Shown piece after piece: positions 24,237-31,077 of a stretch of 31,077 nucleotides of DNA. A program made the translations under genes and the position numbers. The notes beneath the pieces were generated by a model, which did not search any database, was not told where the DNA came from, and was given only the letters and a program-made list of their open reading frames with translations. This stretch comes from Planctomycetes bacterium UBA1146 (GTDB lineage: Bacteria > Planctomycetota > UBA8108 > UBA1146): contig DCAA01000023.1 in NCBI GenBank assembly GCA_002311345.1, forward strand, positions 1 to 31,077, given 5' to 3'. Numbering within the stretch: position 1 is the stretch's first letter; every line of letters begins with the position of its first letter.

Positions 24237-27200
24237 CTACGATGGGTTCTCAGCAGCCGACAAATCACCGTCGAGCGACTTGAGGTCGAATAGCAGCAGA
24301 TCCCCGCTTTCGTCACCAACCAGCAGCATCTCGCCATCAAAGGTGAGGCAACTTCCGGGAGAAGATCCCAGGTGTGTCCACAAAGGCTGTCCGTCGCGGA
24401 GATCGATGACGTGAAGACCGCCATCAGTATTCGAGAAGGCGAACATGTTTCCACTGATGGTAGAGACGATCGGTTTTGTTTCTCTACGAGGCGTGCTCCA
24501 GCGGATCGTTCCTTCATCGAAGTCGATTGCCTGTAGCGATCCGTTTTCTGATTGAAGGAGCAGCAGATCCGAAGTGGTATTTAGCGTCTGGGGGGGGTCT
24601 GCATCGAGTGCCAGACGCCAGATCGGTTTCCCGTCTTGTGCCGAGTAACGAGTAACTTCCGAACTTGTGGCGACGAACAAGGCAGACCGTCGAGCGGTAG
24701 TCGCAAGCCCACGATGAGGAGTCTGCCGTTTCCAGAGGATTGAACCATCGGCAACGTCGATTCCTGAAAGGGAACTCGGACCCACTGCGATGAGTAGACC
24801 GTCCGTTGTTTGAAGAGGACTCCGGCGAATCAGTTCCACCTCTCGGGTCCAAATCATTTCGAGAGATTTCCGATCGAGTGCATGAACTATTCCCCGTGAC
24901 GTGGCGACGACAATTTTGTCGGCAACCGCGATGGGAGTGTTTCGAACGATTCCCGGACCGGTGAAAATCTTCGTCTCGCGGATGACGGAGCCATTCTCAG
25001 TGTCGATGAGAAGAAGATGGCCGGTGGAGGTGGCGACGAGGATGGAATCTTCCAGCAGGAGCGCCCCATCGACCAGATCTCCGGAAGGTCTGGCAGTGAC
25101 TTCCCAGTGCACTTCTTTGGTTACCGGAGAGATCGAGCGCAGCCGCGAATCCCTGTCGATCACGATCACAGCAGTTCCCGCAGTCGAGATGGTGGTCTCT
25201 ACAGGGGTATCACCGCCAACGACACGGTTTGGCAAGCGAGACAGATGGAACTGTATGCGTGTGAGTGAGCCCGGTTCGTGCCAGATCATCCGGGATTGAT
25301 AGCCCCGTCTCTGGGCGCTGATGAGGACCGGCTGATCGGCTGGCAGCAGGATCGATGCTTCCGGGTCGCCACGCTTGGGCAAGGGAACGATCTTTCCATC
25401 GATCGAGATGATGGCGTGTCGAGGTGTCAGTTCCAGGGGCAGTTCCAGTTTCATCCGAGTGACGATCGGCGAGTGGGGGTACTTTCTGACCAGTTGCAGT
25501 TGCAATGATAGAGATCCCTCCTGGTTGCCCTGTTTCTTCAACCCGAGAGAGCGTTCGTGTAACCCTTGCGCATTCTCCAGGTAATCCTCGAGCTCTCCGC
25601 AGAACCGATCGATGGCGCCGAGGGAGGTTGCCGGGAGCCGAGCATCACGCAGGGATTTCATCTGCTGCAGCGCTTTCAGGTATTTGCCATCTGTCCGCAA
25701 GCCAATCGCTTCGGAAAACCCTCTTTCCAGTGCGATGAGATGCGCCGCTTCAGGTGCTCCTTTTTCATCGGCGGAAATTAACTTGATCAGTGCAGGGATT
25801 TCGATCTGGGTGGAGATGGTGGTGGTCGATAGTGCGCTGGCCTTCTCAGGAGAGTTGCGTCCGTGCAAGAAGGCGAACAGGCCGAAGGCGAGGCACAACA
25901 GGACAAGGACTCCGACGCGGCTGCTCGATCCCTTTCGCCTGCGTTGCAGTTGCGCTTTCCATTGCTCGTGGGCTCCAGGATCGGCCTGCTCGAGCAGATC
26001 TAACCATCGATGAAGAGAATCCAGATCCGTGCCTGCGCGGAGACCTTCTCGAAGCAGTGATTCGAGTACCCTGGTGGCTCCTTCCGGGTCGTTGCCCTGG
26101 ATCCTCAGACTCACACTGCGTTCGAGCCAGCCGGGATCCCGAATCGGATCGCCCGCCCTGCGAGATTCAATCGCCTCGGCCCCAAGCAGAGCTTCATGGG
26201 CTGTCTGAGGGCACTGGAAAATTCTCTCGAGCAGTCGTTCCGTCTCGCGGCGGCTATTTGTCAGCGGCAGACTCTCGAGCAGCTCCAGTTGAGCTTCGAG
26301 ATTTTCCGGCACCAGTTCGGCTCTCTGGCGCAGGGCTTTCCTGCATCCGATGTTGTCTCCCGAATCATTACGAGCGCTGGCAAGACGGCGAAGGAGTTGC
26401 TCTCTTTCGCCGATGGGTGCCTTCTCCTGATGGAGAAGGGTGTGCAATTGTTCGAGCGCAGGAAGATCATCTTCTTGGCACGCGAGGCTGCGCAAGACCG
26501 CCATCGCTCTGGCAGGACGTTGCTGGGCGAGCAACCTCCCGACCACGGTTTTCTTTTCGCGAGAAGACATCGGTTCGATGATGTTCTGTTCGAGCAACAG
26601 TCGGATCGTATCGAGAGCCGGTGAGCGTGGAGCTCCACTGATGTCTATCACATCTCTAAGTGGTAAGGGTTGCTGGAGGAGCCTGAAAAATTTCTTGTCG
26701 ATCGGATCTACAGCGAGGGTCTCAACGATGATGAGTTCAGCCGATTGCTTGTCAGTTGCGATCTGGTAGATCTCATCGAGACAGGCTCCAGCCGCTGCGT
26801 TGAGATGGTCTTCATCTTCTCTACGGGCGACTTCCAGTAGCAAAGATGGGATCGGAAACCTGAGGCACGGAGAGACTCCTTCACCGGTGAAGAGCCGTTT
26901 TTTTTGCCATGAGCAAACTTCGAAACGGTAACGGGCTCCTTGCCAGCAGAACAGATCAAGTAGTTGTTCGTGAATCAGGGTCCGGATCGGCCCCGTTACC
27001 ATCGAAGTGTCGAGGAGACGTAACCGCAGCAAAGCATCTCCCAGGGCCGAGGTTCCCAGGTTGGTGAGGATGTTGGAAATCTCTTCGGGCTGGAGAATCT
27101 CGAGGGCGGTGAGGATCTGACCGAGTGGTTCAGAATTGCCGTCAGGATCGCAGATGAGCTCCACGGCTCCTGCATCGACGCCGATTCTCCGGCACTGGTT

Positions 27201-27296
27201 CTCCCCCTCGAGCACCAGAATACCGCTGTTGTGGTTCGAGACGAGTCCCTGGAGCAAGGCAGGAAGTGGTAGATTGTCGACGTCACCCTGGAGCAT
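24237..27296 (-). CDS. Transmembrane PATAN (DUF4388) protein with periplasmic PEGA and PQQ-like propeller domains
   Basis: This is a 1019-residue protein. Residues 1-130 form a PATAN/DUF4388 domain (MLQGDVDNLPLPALLQGLV, SGILVLEGE, ELICDPDG), known in regulators and often near MglA or roadblock genes. A helical region, partly TPR-like, covers about 240-450. A basic stretch (QRRRKGSSSR) precedes one transmembrane helix at 461-479 (VGVLVLLCLAFGLFAFLHG), so the first part is cytoplasmic and the rest periplasmic. Next come a helical stalk (about 500-615), a PEGA-like domain (about 620-690: TPRHAIISIDGKIVPLP, RRGYQSRM) and a PQQ/quinoprotein-like beta-propeller (about 700-1010) with repeated V-ALD-KSLEMIWTRE and AIDFDEGTIRWST blades. 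It is the first gene of the GTPase module. Ligand unknown; a sensor or scaffold role is inferred. Confidence 0.82.
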   Translation of the reverse strand: MLQGDVDNLPLPALLQGLVSNHNSGILVLEGENQCRRIGVDAGAVELICDPDGNSEPLGQILTALEILQPEEISNILTNLGTSALGDALLRLRLLDTSMVTGPIRTLIHEQLLDLFCWQGARYRFEVCSWQKKRLFTGEGVSPCLRFPIPSLLLEVARREDEDHLNAAAGACLDEIYQIATDKQSAELIIVETLAVDPIDKKFFRLLQQPLPLRDVIDISGAPRSPALDTIRLLLEQNIIEPMSSREKKTVVGRLLAQQRPARAMAVLRSLACQEDDLPALEQLHTLLHQEKAPIGEREQLLRRLASARNDSGDNIGCRKALRQRAELVPENLEAQLELLESLPLTNSRRETERLLERIFQCPQTAHEALLGAEAIESRRAGDPIRDPGWLERSVSLRIQGNDPEGATRVLESLLREGLRAGTDLDSLHRWLDLLEQADPGAHEQWKAQLQRRRKGSSSRVGVLVLLCLAFGLFAFLHGRNSPEKASALSTTTISTQIEIPALIKLISADEKGAPEAAHLIALERGFSEAIGLRTDGKYLKALQQMKSLRDARLPATSLGAIDRFCGELEDYLENAQGLHERSLGLKKQGNQEGSLSLQLQLVRKYPHSPIVTRMKLELPLELTPRHAIISIDGKIVPLPKRGDPEASILLPADQPVLISAQRRGYQSRMIWHEPGSLTRIQFHLSRLPNRVVGGDTPVETTISTAGTAVIVIDRDSRLRSISPVTKEVHWEVTARPSGDLVDGALLLEDSILVATSTGHLLLIDTENGSVIRETKIFTGPGIVRNTPIAVADKIVVATSRGIVHALDRKSLEMIWTREVELIRRSPLQTTDGLLIAVGPSSLSGIDVADGSILWKRQTPHRGLATTARRSALFVATSSEVTRYSAQDGKPIWRLALDADPPQTLNTTSDLLLLQSENGSLQAIDFDEGTIRWSTPRRETKPIVSTISGNMFAFSNTDGGLHVIDLRDGQPLWTHLGSSPGSCLTFDGEMLLVGDESGDLLLFDLKSLDGDLSAAENPS

Positions 27297-27380
27297 TCGG
27301 TCACCACGGAGCTCTCGGTGCCTCGGCTCCGCCTTCAGGAAAGGGTACGACCTTTCGGCACGAAGCGTCGACTCGGTGTC

Positions 27381-27410
27381 TTGCGACCGACCCTGTCCGA
27401 TGATTACGAT
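27381..27410 (+). promoter_or_regulatory. Possible sigma70-like promoter for the M24 peptidase gene
   Basis: TTGCGA (27381-27386), an 18-nt spacer and TACGAT (27405-27410) would start transcription near 27417, about 30 nt before the ATG at 27446. It lies in the 149-bp divergent gap (27297-27445) shared with the PATAN-protein gene. Moderate match only. Confidence 0.35.
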
Positions 27411-27445
27411 CTTCCCGCCCTGGCCCGATATGGAGAAGGAACGGC

Positions 27446-28579
27446 ATGAACGCGAATTCGAAAGCCCGGCTGATCATCGATGCCAGCGAGAGGGAACCGG
27501 ATCTTCTGTGGGCTTCTGGTTTTCTGGCAGTGGATACCTTCACCTGGCTGGAGGATTCGCGCGGAAGCGCCATCATGCTCACCGATCTCGAGTTCGGACG
27601 AGGAGAAAAGGAAGCCAGCGTCGACGAGGTGGTTTCCTATTCGGCGATGGACGAGTTAGCTCGCGGTGACAACCAGCAACCGGTTCCGTTTGAACAGATT
27701 GTTCTCACCATGTTGCGCACCAGAGAAGTGACCGAGGTCGATGTCCCGGCCCGTTTTCCAGTCAAGGTGGCCGACCATCTCAGAGCCGGAGGCATCACGG
27801 TAACTCCGTGTGCCGATCCTTTTTTTCCGCGCAGAGCCATCAAGCGTGCCGATGAGATCACCTACATCGAACAATCGCAGGCGGCCACCGAGGCGTCGAT
27901 GGAGATGGCCATCGATGCTGTTGCCCGGAGCGAGCCGGGTGACGACGGTGCGCTGCAACTCGATGGTGAAGCCCTCACTTCCGAGCGTCTCAAAGGGATG
28001 GTCCGTTCCTTTCTGCTCGAAAGAGGATTCCAGATCCCTTCCTTGATCATCGCGCCGGGGGACCAGGGCTGTGACCCGCACGATGTGGGAAGTGGCCCGC
28101 TTCATGCGGGGGAGACCATCATCATCGACATCTATCCCCAGCACATGACTCATCGCTACTGGGGGGACATGACACGCACCGTGGTCCGGGGTGGAGCTAC
28201 GGATGAGCAGAAACAAATCCATGCGGCGGTGCGAGAAGCCCAGCAGAGGGCCATCGATCTGATCCGGCCTGGTGCCAGTGGCGATGCCATCCATCGCGAA
28301 GTGCAGGAGATCTTCCTCAAGGCCGGATTTGCGACCGAGAAACGCAACGGGCGCTGGGTCGGGTTCTTTCATGGCACTGGCCATGGATTGGGACTCGATA
28401 TCCACGAACCGCCCCGGATCGCCCGCAATGGCCCGATCCTGGAGGAGGGAATCGCCGTGACGGTCGAACCGGGACTGTATTATCCAGGCATCGGAGGTTG
28501 TCGGATCGAGGATGTGGTGATCGTGACCGCAGACGGTTGCCGCAATCTCAACCGGGCCTCGAAGGACCTGGAGGTATAG
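27446..28579 (+). CDS. M24-family Xaa-Pro aminopeptidase or dipeptidase
   Basis: This 377-residue pita-bread metallopeptidase removes N-terminal residues before proline or splits Xaa-Pro dipeptides. All five metal ligands can be placed: Asp228 (IIIDIYPQ), Asp241 (WGDMTRT), His313 (HGTGHGLG), Glu341 (VTVEPGLYY) and Glu355 (CRIEDVV). The IHEPPR loop after the histidine is also typical. The N-terminal creatinase-like domain (1-130) is diverged. The first-ligand segment reads IDIYPQHMTHRYWGDMTRT instead of the common IDxG version, seen in a sub-branch of the family. The start has AAGGA about 7 nt upstream. It is followed after 5 bp by the SagB-like gene, so the two are probably co-expressed. Whether it acts as aminopeptidase or dipeptidase cannot be told. 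Confidence 0.9.
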   Translation: MNANSKARLIIDASEREPDLLWASGFLAVDTFTWLEDSRGSAIMLTDLEFGRGEKEASVDEVVSYSAMDELARGDNQQPVPFEQIVLTMLRTREVTEVDVPARFPVKVADHLRAGGITVTPCADPFFPRRAIKRADEITYIEQSQAATEASMEMAIDAVARSEPGDDGALQLDGEALTSERLKGMVRSFLLERGFQIPSLIIAPGDQGCDPHDVGSGPLHAGETIIIDIYPQHMTHRYWGDMTRTVVRGGATDEQKQIHAAVREAQQRAIDLIRPGASGDAIHREVQEIFLKAGFATEKRNGRWVGFFHGTGHGLGLDIHEPPRIARNGPILEEGIAVTVEPGLYYPGIGGCRIEDVVIVTADGCRNLNRASKDLEV

Positions 28580-28584
28580 TCGTG

Positions 28585-30102
28585 ATGGATTCGAGACGGA
28601 TTCCATCGATTGCCGAGTGGTATCACGAGGAGACGAAGTACGCCCCTCGCACCATCGGATTGCTTCCGCAGCCCGACTTCGAGCAACAGCCGTTGCCCTG
28701 GAAAGAGTGGCACTCGAGCGAACCGATCGATCTCGTACCCTATCTGCCCTTTCCCGATTTCCCGCTCGGGCCCGCCGATGATCAGCAACCACTCGATCCC
28801 GGTAGTATTTCCGAGTTCGTCGGAGCGCTGTCGCGGATCCTGTACTTCACCAATGGAGCCACCGGCTTCAGTCCCGGGGGTCAGCAGATCTTTCGCGCAT
28901 CGCCATCTGCAGGGGCACTCTATCCGACCGATATCACCCTGGCGCTCAGGGGGATCCGTGGCCTGGAGGACGGGCTGTTCGCATATTCGGTTCTTCGACA
29001 TCAATTGGTGCCTCTTTTCGAGGGCAACGTGATGCCGGGGATCACCAGTGCTTGCTGGGAACATCCTGCTTTCGACGGAATCCACGTGGTGGTGATCCTC
29101 AGCGGCATCTGGCAGCGCTCCCGTTGGCGTTACCATGATCGCGCCTATCGCAGGATCCTGCTCGATACCGGTCACGTGTTGGGGAATCTGGTCCATGCAG
29201 CACGTCAGGAGGGGCTACAGGCGGTTCCCATCGCCGGATTCGAGGATTCGACGCTCCATAATCTGCTTTTCATCGACGACAAGGAGGAAGGTGCCCTGGT
29301 GGTGGTGCCGCTGTGCCGTGGTGAGGATGTAGGTTCTTCCGATGGGCTGACAGCGTCGGTCCGGCGTTCGGAGCGGTCGCAGGCTCCTCCCGATCTGGAT
29401 GCTGACTGCATCCTTTCTCTTCACGCAACCAGTTCGATAGTGCGCGATTCTCCCGTGACTCGACCTCCTGATCCTCCCGTGTGTGCCGGTGCTGAACCCG
29501 ATGACGAGGTGATCTCTCTCGATGAGACCCTGTCCAATCTGTCTCGAGAATTTCAGGGCATCATCGTTCGAAGAAGATCGACCCGTCAATTCAGTGGAGC
29601 GAAGGTCGATCGACAGGACATCGCCCGGGTGCTCGATTTCTCGCATCGCTTCGCTTCCCCGGGTCCGGTTCGTTATCTCAGCGCACGTAGCGCTCTCGAA
29701 GTACATCTGGTTTGCCATCGTGTTGGGGGATTGGAATCCGGTGTCTGGCGTTACATCCCCGACGAGCATGAACTGCGGCTGGTTCGATCGGGTGATTTTC
29801 GTCGTCCGGTGCAGGAGGCTTGTCTCGGGCAGGCTCTCGCCGGGGATGCCGCCTGTCTCGTCATCTACAGCTCCGATCTTCCAGCGGCAGTAGAAGTGTG
29901 GGGTGATCGTGCCTATCGCTATTTACATCTCGATGCTGGTTTTCTCGGCCAGCAACTGAACCTGGCCTGCATCCATCAGCGACTGGGCGTCAGCGGCATC
30001 GCTGGTTTCTTCGATGACGACTGGAACAAGATCCTCGATCTCACTTCTGACCAGGCCATCACCTACATCACCGCCATCGGAGACGCGGTAACCGACCAGT
30101 AG
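28585..30102 (+). CDS. Double-domain SagB/ThcOx-like nitroreductase-fold dehydrogenase
   Basis: The 505-residue protein starts with the SagB-type lead-in (AEWYHEETKYAP) and then has two nitroreductase-fold halves. SagB-like flavoproteins use FMN to oxidise azolines to azoles in modified peptides, but many stand-alone members have no known role. Half 1 (about 75-270) keeps FRASPSAGALYPTDITLAL and the helix DTGHVLGNLVHAARQEGL with the IAGF turn, but lacks the arginine-rich FMN motif. Half 2 (about 325-500) has that motif (RRRSTRQFSGAKV) and HLDAGFLGQQLNLACIHQRL with a GIAGFFDD turn. A linker rich in Pro and acidic residues joins them. The ATG at 28585 (or GTG at 28582) follows GGAGG. No YcaO cyclodehydratase or precursor peptide was seen nearby. 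Confidence 0.82.
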   Translation: MDSRRIPSIAEWYHEETKYAPRTIGLLPQPDFEQQPLPWKEWHSSEPIDLVPYLPFPDFPLGPADDQQPLDPGSISEFVGALSRILYFTNGATGFSPGGQQIFRASPSAGALYPTDITLALRGIRGLEDGLFAYSVLRHQLVPLFEGNVMPGITSACWEHPAFDGIHVVVILSGIWQRSRWRYHDRAYRRILLDTGHVLGNLVHAARQEGLQAVPIAGFEDSTLHNLLFIDDKEEGALVVVPLCRGEDVGSSDGLTASVRRSERSQAPPDLDADCILSLHATSSIVRDSPVTRPPDPPVCAGAEPDDEVISLDETLSNLSREFQGIIVRRRSTRQFSGAKVDRQDIARVLDFSHRFASPGPVRYLSARSALEVHLVCHRVGGLESGVWRYIPDEHELRLVRSGDFRRPVQEACLGQALAGDAACLVIYSSDLPAAVEVWGDRAYRYLHLDAGFLGQQLNLACIHQRLGVSGIAGFFDDDWNKILDLTSDQAITYITAIGDAVTDQ

Positions 30103-30558
30103 TTCCCTCTTGGTACGGTAGTGGCGTGGTTTTCGTCAGATTTTGGCACACGCGATCAAAACAACAGTACCGGATGGATTCCCCTCCTGAAGGGCTCTTC
30201 AGGGGTCCGAGCGAGCTCCCAGGTAATTCTATAACTGTTTTTGTCGATTCTGGTTATGGTTCTCGTTGGTGGCGGGGGAGGCAATTTCTCTCGAGCCGAT
30301 TCCCGGCTCTGCGCTTCCGGTAATGTCTATCTGTGGAAAACTATTCCGGTGAATTTGCTGTTTTCGTCGCAAGAGCCCTTGCCACTTTCCTCGATTCTGT
30401 CTCTCCTATCGCCATTGAGGCGGGGGCCGAAGGCTCCGGGAGGCATGTCCGGCTTCTCCGATCCCCGCTTTCGCCGCAAGGGAAGTGAAAGTAAACAAGG
30501 GAGACCCCTCAGGATCGACGGCAAGTCCGCCGGAGTGAGAGGGGAAGAAAGGGTAGAC
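30103..30558. other. Gene-free region, probably a long leader of the outer-membrane protein gene
   Basis: About 455 bp with no supported gene. It holds a hairpin at 30184-30205 and a possible larger structured element at 30420-30468, where GCGGGG pairs with CCCCGC around an inner CCGG/CCGG hairpin (30436-30452). A purine-rich stretch (AGAGGGGAAGAAAGGG) lies just before the start codon at 30559. I compared it by eye with common riboswitch patterns and saw no match. Confidence 0.5.
30184..30205 (+). other. Hairpin downstream of the SagB-like gene
   Basis: CCTGAA (30186-30191) pairs with TTCAGG (30198-30203) around a 6-nt loop, extended by a T-G and a C-G pair. It lies 81 nt after the stop and has no T-run, so it may be a weak or Rho-assisted end, or an mRNA-stabilising stem. 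Confidence 0.4.
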
Positions 30559-31077
30559 ATGAATAAGAGCATCGTGCTCGGCCTAGTATTGGCCATGATG
30601 GTTCCGGCCGTCGCTCTGGCGGACGGAGTTTCAGTAGGTGGAGATCTCCGCCTACGTTGGGATTACCGTGCACCTGATGGTGGAGACTCGTCCAACGGTA
30701 CAGATGCTGAGCTGTACCTCAACCTTGGTTCCGCGATCAGCGACAACCTCAGTTGGAGTGCTTCGCTGCGCCACGACATGACGTTCGGTGAAGGATTCGC
30801 GCCTGGCACCGGTCAAGCCCTGTGGATCCAGGAAGCCTACGTCTCTGTAGGGGATTTGGGTTCGGCAGCTTCCTTCCTCGGTGGCTGGTCGATGACTCTC
30901 GGTCGCATGAACGATCCTAATCAGGGAACCGGTCGCGTCATGAACAGCAGCGACTTTGCCCTCGACGCTGCGCCCAACAACTCGGACGGTTACCACATGG
31001 CATCCGAGATGGGTGGCGTTGGTGTGGATCTCTACTACTTCGACAACAGTGGTGGAGCTTCTCCGGCTGGTACCGGT
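30559..31077 (+). CDS. Outer-membrane beta-barrel (porin-like) protein, C-terminus beyond the window
   Basis: 173 codons are visible, open to the window edge. Residues 1-22 are a Sec signal peptide (MNKSIVLGLVLAMMVPAVALADG, cut after ALA). The mature start GVSVGGDLRLRWDYR has the alternating polar and apolar strand and LRLR motif often seen at the start of porin-like barrels. Further amphipathic strands follow (AELYLNLGSAISDNLSWSAS, LRHDMTF, QEAYVSVGD, GWSMTLGRMNDPNQGTGR), with Gly/Asn/Asp/Ser-rich loops between them. It probably sits in the outer membrane as a channel or structural barrel; the substrate is unknown. The ATG at 30559 follows a purine-rich ribosome site. The 455-bp gap upstream suggests it has its own promoter and leader. 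Confidence 0.75.
   Translation, partial: MNKSIVLGLVLAMMVPAVALADGVSVGGDLRLRWDYRAPDGGDSSNGTDAELYLNLGSAISDNLSWSASLRHDMTFGEGFAPGTGQALWIQEAYVSVGDLGSAASFLGGWSMTLGRMNDPNQGTGRVMNSSDFALDAAPNNSDGYHMASEMGGVGVDLYYFDNSGGASPAGTG

Noticed and set aside
24158..24517. N-terminal extension of the TPR/roadblock-like protein
   Set aside because: It overlaps the end of the PATAN-protein gene in another frame, is Cys/Ser/Arg-rich without pattern, and the ATG at 24157 gives a clean start.
27656..28792. 378-codon minus-strand frame opposite the M24 peptidase
   Set aside because: The peptidase frame has all five metal ligands; the opposite frame is Arg/Asp/His-rich noise.

Overview
The window (about 31 kb, GC-rich) is a dense stretch of bacterial chromosome. 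I see no rRNA, tRNA, CRISPR array, transposase, phage gene or attachment site. The organism is most likely a Gram-negative bacterium of a planctomycete-like or other deep-branching environmental lineage. The evidence is: KdsD (a Kdo/LPS enzyme), a beta-barrel outer-membrane protein, a two-repeat cohesin-like secreted protein, exported HEAT/TPR proteins, a zinc-ribbon membrane protein, PATAN (DUF4388) and PEGA domains, and MglA/MglB. The phylum is an inference, since there is no marker gene here.

Layout. 1-1023 (-) is the N-terminal part of a secreted cohesin-like protein, with an AT-rich leader carrying a perfect 25-bp tandem repeat and a good sigma70-like promoter. 1291-3906 (-) holds two coupled Ntn-hydrolases: a Tat-exported glycosylasparaginase, then a gamma-glutamyltransferase without a signal peptide. 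4144-4485 (-) is a small proline-rich protein with a C-terminal membrane anchor. 4664-5677 (+) is kdsD. 5720-7351 (-) is an ALDH4-type P5C dehydrogenase, divergent from 7535-10426 (+) gcvP.

10427-17866 (-) is a tight eight-gene run, in transcription order larC, ECF sigma factor, anti-sigma-like membrane protein, small secreted protein, hom, thrC, thrB, lysC. Five of its seven junctions are 4-bp ATGA overlaps. It makes threonine from aspartate semialdehyde (asd is not here), with a regulatory cassette inserted at its head.

18328-20523 (+) is an exported TPR/HEAT protein with a degenerate response-regulator-like segment, closed by a strong terminator. 20692-21258 (+) is a zinc-ribbon, two-helix membrane protein.

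21274-27296 (-) is the most interesting part: a five-gene module built around an MglA-type polarity GTPase. In transcription order it encodes (a) a transmembrane protein with a cytoplasmic PATAN domain and a periplasmic PEGA plus PQQ-like propeller, (b) a helical-repeat protein ending in a roadblock-like domain, (c) a stand-alone roadblock protein, (d) an MglA GTPase with a long Ser/Thr/Ala linker and a C-terminal transmembrane anchor, and (e) an MglB orthologue. I infer a membrane-tethered small-GTPase switch with its GAP, extra roadblock partners and a transmembrane sensor.

27446-30102 (+) pairs an M24 Xaa-Pro-type peptidase with a double-domain SagB-like flavoprotein dehydrogenase. 30103-30558 is a gene-free stretch with hairpins leading into a partial outer-membrane beta-barrel gene (30559-31077, +) that runs off the window.
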